DNA of 64,000 nt, from NCBI GenBank assembly GCA_965261915.1, contig CBDHDW010000004.1:93022-157021 (forward strand), given 5' to 3'. The position numbers and the translations under genes were made by a program. The notes beneath the pieces were generated by a model. The model did no database searches and was not told the DNA's origin. It saw only the letters and a program-made list of their open reading frames with translations. Positions 63,001 to 64,000 of the stretch are shown piece by piece (position 1 is the first letter of the stretch; the number at the start of each line of letters is the position of its first letter). The DNA comes from JAIBDK01 sp965261915 (GTDB lineage: Bacteria; Pseudomonadota; Gammaproteobacteria; Arenicellales; Poriferihabitantaceae).

Positions 63001-63345
63001 ATCAATCTGCGCAAACACATCTCGGAAACGACATATGTGCCGTTTAAGCGCGTTTATTCCGCAGCCCTTGCATTGGCGAAGAGTGATCCGGCGGTGATCA
63101 AGGATAAACTGGCTGGGGAGAAGGTGCCACAGGACTGGAAAGACAGGCTGACGGAAAGGCTGGCCAACCGGAATGATTATTCGAAGCAACCGAAGTTCGG
63201 GTCGCTGGCGGAGTTCGAATGGGCTATTAGTACGATGGTTAAAAAAGGTGCAGAGGTGTCCACGGGTCGCGCGCCGACGCCAAACGATCTGGTCAAGGCG
63301 GCCCTGGAGGAAAAAGGTCCGAGTATGTCGATGCGGCCGTTTTGA
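54076..63345 (+). CDS. Giant MOBQ-type relaxase with four helicase-like modules
   Basis: 3089 residues from ATG 54076 (MAVYYFNRSSLGRKSGGNAV); the frame is open 96 codons upstream, but family members start here. Order: MobA/MobL relaxase (1-330) with WVIHDKGDGNPHAHVMTTQR near 139-152; RecD-like helicase A (370-690) with GYAGAGKT and VMDEAG; a winged segment ending EEGLRGEGRVY (820-900); a degenerate module B (910-1330); degenerate module C (1530-1900), aligned to A but without a P-loop; a second winged segment (1965-2050); intact helicase D (2100-2450) with SGIAGSGKS and YGYATTLHKSQG; and an unrecognised C-terminal domain (2800-3089). TraA proteins are usually about 1000-1600 residues. It should nick oriT and unwind the plasmid for transfer. 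Confidence 0.85.
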   Translation: MAVYYFNRSSLGRKSGGNAVAAAAYRHATRMTNGQSGETRDYSGKKPELVHAEITLPADAPAWAAMRYSGEDVDAASMQLWNDLELREDQHNRRATAQLANSFTCALPAELSHKQNIVLVRDFVQTSLVGGGAVADWVIHDKGDGNPHAHVMTTQRTLGENGLDQKIRTYVDRRQDIVNLRFNWACAANTALETAGFEARIDHRRLDVQGIKLGAISFNAEIAANIEQGDAAYRVKQRVIEARLENETYLMAHPEHMLTVVAASNPLFTKADLERGFQQYLPTSVGIDGIEGLMGLAMASDDLVRLDRKSSRGEAFMTTRAVVEMNRRMERDALTMAQSRLVLGAGHGYEALPDTLSNAQRMAVRSMVSSRRLTLVTGYAGAGKTFAVKAAAKVWAARGFAVLGGAISGKAAQELSGIEGQVATLAQWEAKWDRGARPAQGRFIFVMDEAGMVGTAIWSRMQARIKAMGGKLIAVGDAAQLAPIQDTAAFKHLTKLVGQVTIGAVRRQEDAGDRRATEMLSRGGAQAALAIDHYARKGAIRFEKNLGKAIDALSKAYFEHEGMDRIALTHLNADVDALNAAIRIEALARGVVDHKSQVSYARFVPGAGAEPLVLGIGDRVRFTRPYREASVTKSSFASVIAASETQLILSVDGQSGVVAIDPRRFLHFDYGYAATVHKSQGMTVANNVEVLVTSQFDAHLLDVALSRHKQTVRMWVPQDSVEGLADIKGMVQRSSLIDVVQANDPPVLGRMSRDISDVAVGARVDRIAADAQGHMTVPQGHLPQGHLPQGHVLVTGLAGDAHLTQQGMRMAGLLRAGYEPGQADLADDPRGYATDPLKVVDDLLAEQGVFRAADVAARLGAVVRAPDLFMRLFAQAMSHPDLVILSEEGLRGEGRVYSSNAQIAQVAGLMDRGVTLAVGQGFGAVDPSVVVAAWQAAGLDSAVRAGLEYALWPSRIALLEEIGTRQSARVTQVLAEIARQTGTRVIVVSADARAATRFAAAATSAPAATSAPAATAPTVTTAPAAGIEGLGLYAFGNRLRQGSLSLRAGDILVVPEASGLHVDDLDLLTGFAETSGAKLVLHSDPSLDATGSVLRHLGARVETSVLGGFEAIAPDRRGLLEGGAALEAAYKALWNKDVFIGSSNDELQVDEYVASFIADEAVDKLGVASAARMRDALNLRIEAALQEKDGVSKEQIYQIERFEAPALAVHEGTVLKLCRDNVEHDLNAGARGVVRSVDETGQVTVRFVKGRFGAQDVTFAPGAQAAGLDYGTVFSAREARGVNTDSLHGFAGRGLQRPDLIAMLNNPCGKFSLSLPVNPDAQGEGAGFLSRALAREGRASVLDYGFDPKRALAAAAEAVRAPVPAPALELSAADLAIRADTAAHFKAQPAFIVSALVRENSRFDHGQLQRHIQKLFPAEYLDMEDPGMDHPGMDHPGMDHPAFDHKAFTDQVLSETLKSGALIKAGFSSFDGAPLYTTRVQAEIEARGLEQGKALARSKLTGIGQGIDSQAIDGGDMAGLRSDVAHVAGAARLSLATVDPGPQKDGFLQQAGAVWRARGYQVIATGTRGVFAEQAAERLGDTVQHASLAALEAQWAMGRLPEEKFVVFLDQADRVQSPQWMRVQGRVAEMGGKLIALRHSSGLSPVGSVSLYRLLAREVGVEQRDRIAHQVLEDERIATAYLDEPGAPAARALDIYHNKGAVRFAGRAEGAQAALARSYWAGEYQPSPEQSGEVRLAMAHARVMVTTLDAAIRAEGQRLGRLGAGETCWGRQINIGEVLEARSDIALAGVTAGGRGRVVKLGPESIELEIPGHRDTVEIYTSARLAQFSSSIATTIHDAEVRMVDRGYLYASRGMDQEMFRAGMTRHRQSLELHVPETAFRDYEALQKAVQRNTDLEMLDDVSSGVSSEDRSRDMVIAPDISARADRSGAALWSGGEFGFDAHLQATAGRIAGLLSIDYRPGAPVLGNDPRGYASDPLKLVDDLLAERSVIRASDVARRLGGVVRDPDSFVRLFAEAMAHPDLVVLSEEGLRGEGRVYATLAHIRRELDLVDKVSALALAQSDPNAGSDPNAGSDIHPARGRVAAAARTDHGPMSPDQERALRHATSPARFAMISGIAGSGKSSVLKGVREVYEREGWTVVGAALAGKAAQGLQAASGIQSTTLAALGFAAAQERITLGPKSLLVVDEAGMLNADHFGMVLELVERTGASLRLVGDPRQLQPRGPGAMWRAFADRIGTVDLTTVWRQHDPLDREATCNLAAGGTRADLAIDHFLDKGAVQATGSDRDALLTAAVAGYSADPHADKMLLTYRLVDVAHLNRLARADDQAHRADALPCIAVSRADGDVLELQAGDRIAFRENRRKSGIVNGMTGEIAAVNPESQSFTIRIGTDSDEARYISFRAEDSPELDYGYATTLHKSQGDGHESSHLVVTEGFNHGLFYVGATRYRSALAIYAPVEENKVGDYLKTLARRDTALTTTLEAAYGFDPAQGFEAARQARMKSRAEGRVEGGAEDQAAARVGDRAEDGDLGAYVARHTGAERNVPKPLGPLSRLFAPTRARAALAAGADTRALADVIGAHILGHGRQIEAGVQARALRLLQDVSSAKTWGKICKTLPRDLPARAEVVALRWTNSARGDALLPEARAFGRAIAVADRRGDSRVARALKSGLELLSARVGAARRAGGYDRMLKAANTPAPADDPASVVSSQDLLPPAQPIEAREWRRTQRSAAPARSGSIWLGGASSGGIGELAVARQVIGSLSSKGPGFWETLLSDYGDHRKEQAAGYTGPDQGAHNKKDKVMEQSVEMKPGFDLAALTPVTEAHQKFWACVVNLDANRQLVMDVDFNAHSSQIGAGTMRFDDLQKPANAFRQLAAQAGSIGPCDPSVPGAWKARLLQAVTSGAAFDEMPKLKSVEEWTWALSHSVRIGALATGPEDLTRTQAGEVPTRADCMAATMIADIKHRPDDKSTTESMNWDINLRKHISETTYVPFKRVYSAALALAKSDPAVIKDKLAGEKVPQDWKDRLTERLANRNDYSKQPKFGSLAEFEWAISTMVKKGAEVSTGRAPTPNDLVKAALEEKGPSMSMRPF
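56407..56448 (+). repeat. In-frame 15-bp tandem repeats in relaxase
   Basis: Unit CCGCAGGGTCATCTG, about three copies, coding PQGHL, between helicase A and the winged segment. Confidence 0.85.
57072..57120 (+). repeat. In-frame Ala-rich tandem repeats in relaxase
   Basis: Near-repeats of GCAACCAGTGCGCCG coding ATSAPA, a flexible linker in module B. Confidence 0.75.
58351..58395 (+). repeat. In-frame 15-bp tandem repeats in relaxase
   Basis: Unit CCGGGCATGGATCAT, three copies, coding PGMDH, in the linker before module C. Confidence 0.88.
60259..60294 (+). repeat. In-frame 18-bp tandem repeats in relaxase
   Basis: Unit AGCGACCCGAACGCGGGC, two exact copies plus a partial third, coding SDPNAG, just before helicase D. 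Confidence 0.88.
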
Positions 63346-63376
63346 AATCTGGCATGGTCATTGTGCTATGCGCTGA

Positions 63377-63675
63377 TCAACTATCGAAGTAGGCTTCAAT
63401 GTCCATGGACTGATGCGGAAATCCAATGATTATGATGTCGGTTCTGTCCGTCATGTAAAACACCAAATGCCTTTTCTGTAGATAGCAACGGTATTCTGGA
63501 TGAATGTCATTGCGCGGTCTGCCTAAATATGGGTTATGTGCCAACCACTGACAACGGGCCGTCAGAGCCGATACATAGGATTCCATCTGATCTTCGCCCC
63601 AGGTGGCAAGCGTATAGTCAGCGATTTTTCCAGATCCGAAAGTGCGGCTGGCGTGAGCTTATAAGTGGTGGTCAT
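63377..63675 (-). pseudogene. parE: ParE toxin, frameshifted
   Basis: From ATG 63675, which overlaps the antitoxin stop, MTTTYKLTPAALSDLEKS is followed by a frame that ends after MYRL. One frame over, DYTLATWGEDQMESYVSALT, RCQWLAHNPYLGRPRNDI and RCYLQKRHLVFYMTD give the rest of a normal ParE. One A missing from a run of five A (minus-strand GAAAAATCG, about 63621) explains it. The toxin is therefore inactive if the sequence is right. It converges with the relaxase gene. Confidence 0.85.
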
Positions 63676-63932
63676 GCAGATTTGACCGCGCGGTGCTTTG
63701 CCCCTGCTATGACGTTTTCGGTTGAGACGTTCTCAACAAATTCCCCGCGTTTCGCCTGACTGTATCCAACTGCAAGATGTTGTCGCAACGTGTCTATTTT
63801 CTTCGAACGATTTTCAAGTTCACGCAGACCATCTCTTACGACTTCCGACGCGCTGGTATAGCGACCGCTATCAACTTCACCCTTGATGAAAGTTTCCCAA
63901 TGCGTACCGAGGGTCATAGATGTGTTTGCCAT
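63672..63932 (-). CDS. parD: ParD-type antitoxin
   Basis: An 86-residue protein from ATG 63932 (MANTSMTLGTHWETFIKGEV) with AAGGAGGTACTG as ribosome site; the frame extends upstream to 63998 without one. SGRYTSASEVVRDGLRELEN is the ribbon-helix-helix of ParD/CopG antitoxins and the C-terminal part wraps ParE. It is intact while its toxin is not. Confidence 0.88.
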   Translation of the reverse strand: MANTSMTLGTHWETFIKGEVDSGRYTSASEVVRDGLRELENRSKKIDTLRQHLAVGYSQAKRGEFVENVSTENVIAGAKHRAVKSA

Positions 63933-64000
63933 CAGTACCTCCTTACATTTTGTATTCATATTGAATATAATGTTTTGTGTAGCACAAGGCAAGTACAACA

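Noticed and set aside
1..64000. tRNA, rRNA or known riboswitch
   Set aside because: No cloverleaf, rRNA core sequence or recognisable riboswitch motif was seen on either strand by eye; a covariance search would be needed to be sure.

Overview
The window looks like accessory DNA of an alphaproteobacterium (Rhodobacterales or a related plasmid-rich order). It may be a conjugative megaplasmid or a plasmid-derived island. The evidence is the company of genes: DUF736, DUF2958, DUF2493, DUF6878/DUF6915-like, WGR, a long plasmid-type ParB, strawberry-notch helicase, ArdC-like antirestriction proteins, HU/IHF-type proteins, a small ParA with its own partner, and a MOBQ-type relaxase. No rRNA, tRNA or CRISPR array is visible. 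All functions are read from protein motifs recalled from memory; no search was run.

Layout. 1-2.03 kb: a malonate locus, a partial malonyl-CoA decarboxylase diverging from a GntR/FCD regulator. 2.16-7.7 kb: a transposon with 27-bp inverted ends (ISKra4-like transposase, serine resolvase, pRiA4b ORF-3-like gene) plus two copies of one IS630-like element. 8-10.6 kb: lipoprotein, ParA with a small partner and an AT-rich repeat tract, and VapBC. 10.6-16.6 kb: an ISAs1-family IS with a 10-bp target duplication, a serine recombinase, a DUF1612-type protein, and WGR, DUF6878-like and DUF6915-like genes. 16.8-28.1 kb: a minus-strand capsule cluster. 28.1-29.7 kb: an autotransporter-like protein behind a 13-base homopolymer. 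30-38 kb: PemK/Phd toxin-antitoxin, broken DUF2958, and parB split by an IS1595-type element with cargo and followed by a decayed helicase. 39-53 kb: small plasmid genes, many repeats, phasin, bactofilin, ArdC, FinO/ProQ-like and HU/IHF-like proteins. 53-63.3 kb: a candidate oriT and a 3089-residue relaxase-helicase. 63.4-63.9 kb: ParD with a frameshifted ParE.

How the genes work together. The capsule cluster has the ABC exporter (KpsM, KpsT), inner-membrane polysaccharide export protein (KpsE-like) and outer-membrane export lipoprotein (KpsD/CtrA-like). It also has an IspD-like cytidylyltransferase overlapping an SDR, the pair that in Haemophilus Bcs1 makes CDP-ribitol, and two or three CDP-glycerol/ribitol-phosphate transferase-like proteins. 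That predicts a teichoic-acid-like capsule. The cluster sits between two 397-bp direct repeats of a DUF6915-like gene, so it looks like an acquired or excisable island. The autotransporter beside it has a C tract placed so that 12 or 15 C would join a good start codon to the gene, while the 13 present put it out of frame.

The rest is a decaying plasmid backbone. Several genes are broken by precise insertions: parB by an IS1595-type element, a pRiA4b gene by IS630, an ArdC gene by a TA-target MITE. At least a dozen short palindromic elements with arms like TTTCTCGGGC/GCCCGAGAAA lie between genes and inside several reading frames, as Rickettsia palindromic elements do. In-frame 15- and 18-bp tandem repeats are also common. 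The least explained items are the palindromic-element family, the four-module relaxase, the Panacea plus membrane-protein pair carried by the IS1595-type element, and a perfect 42-bp palindrome.
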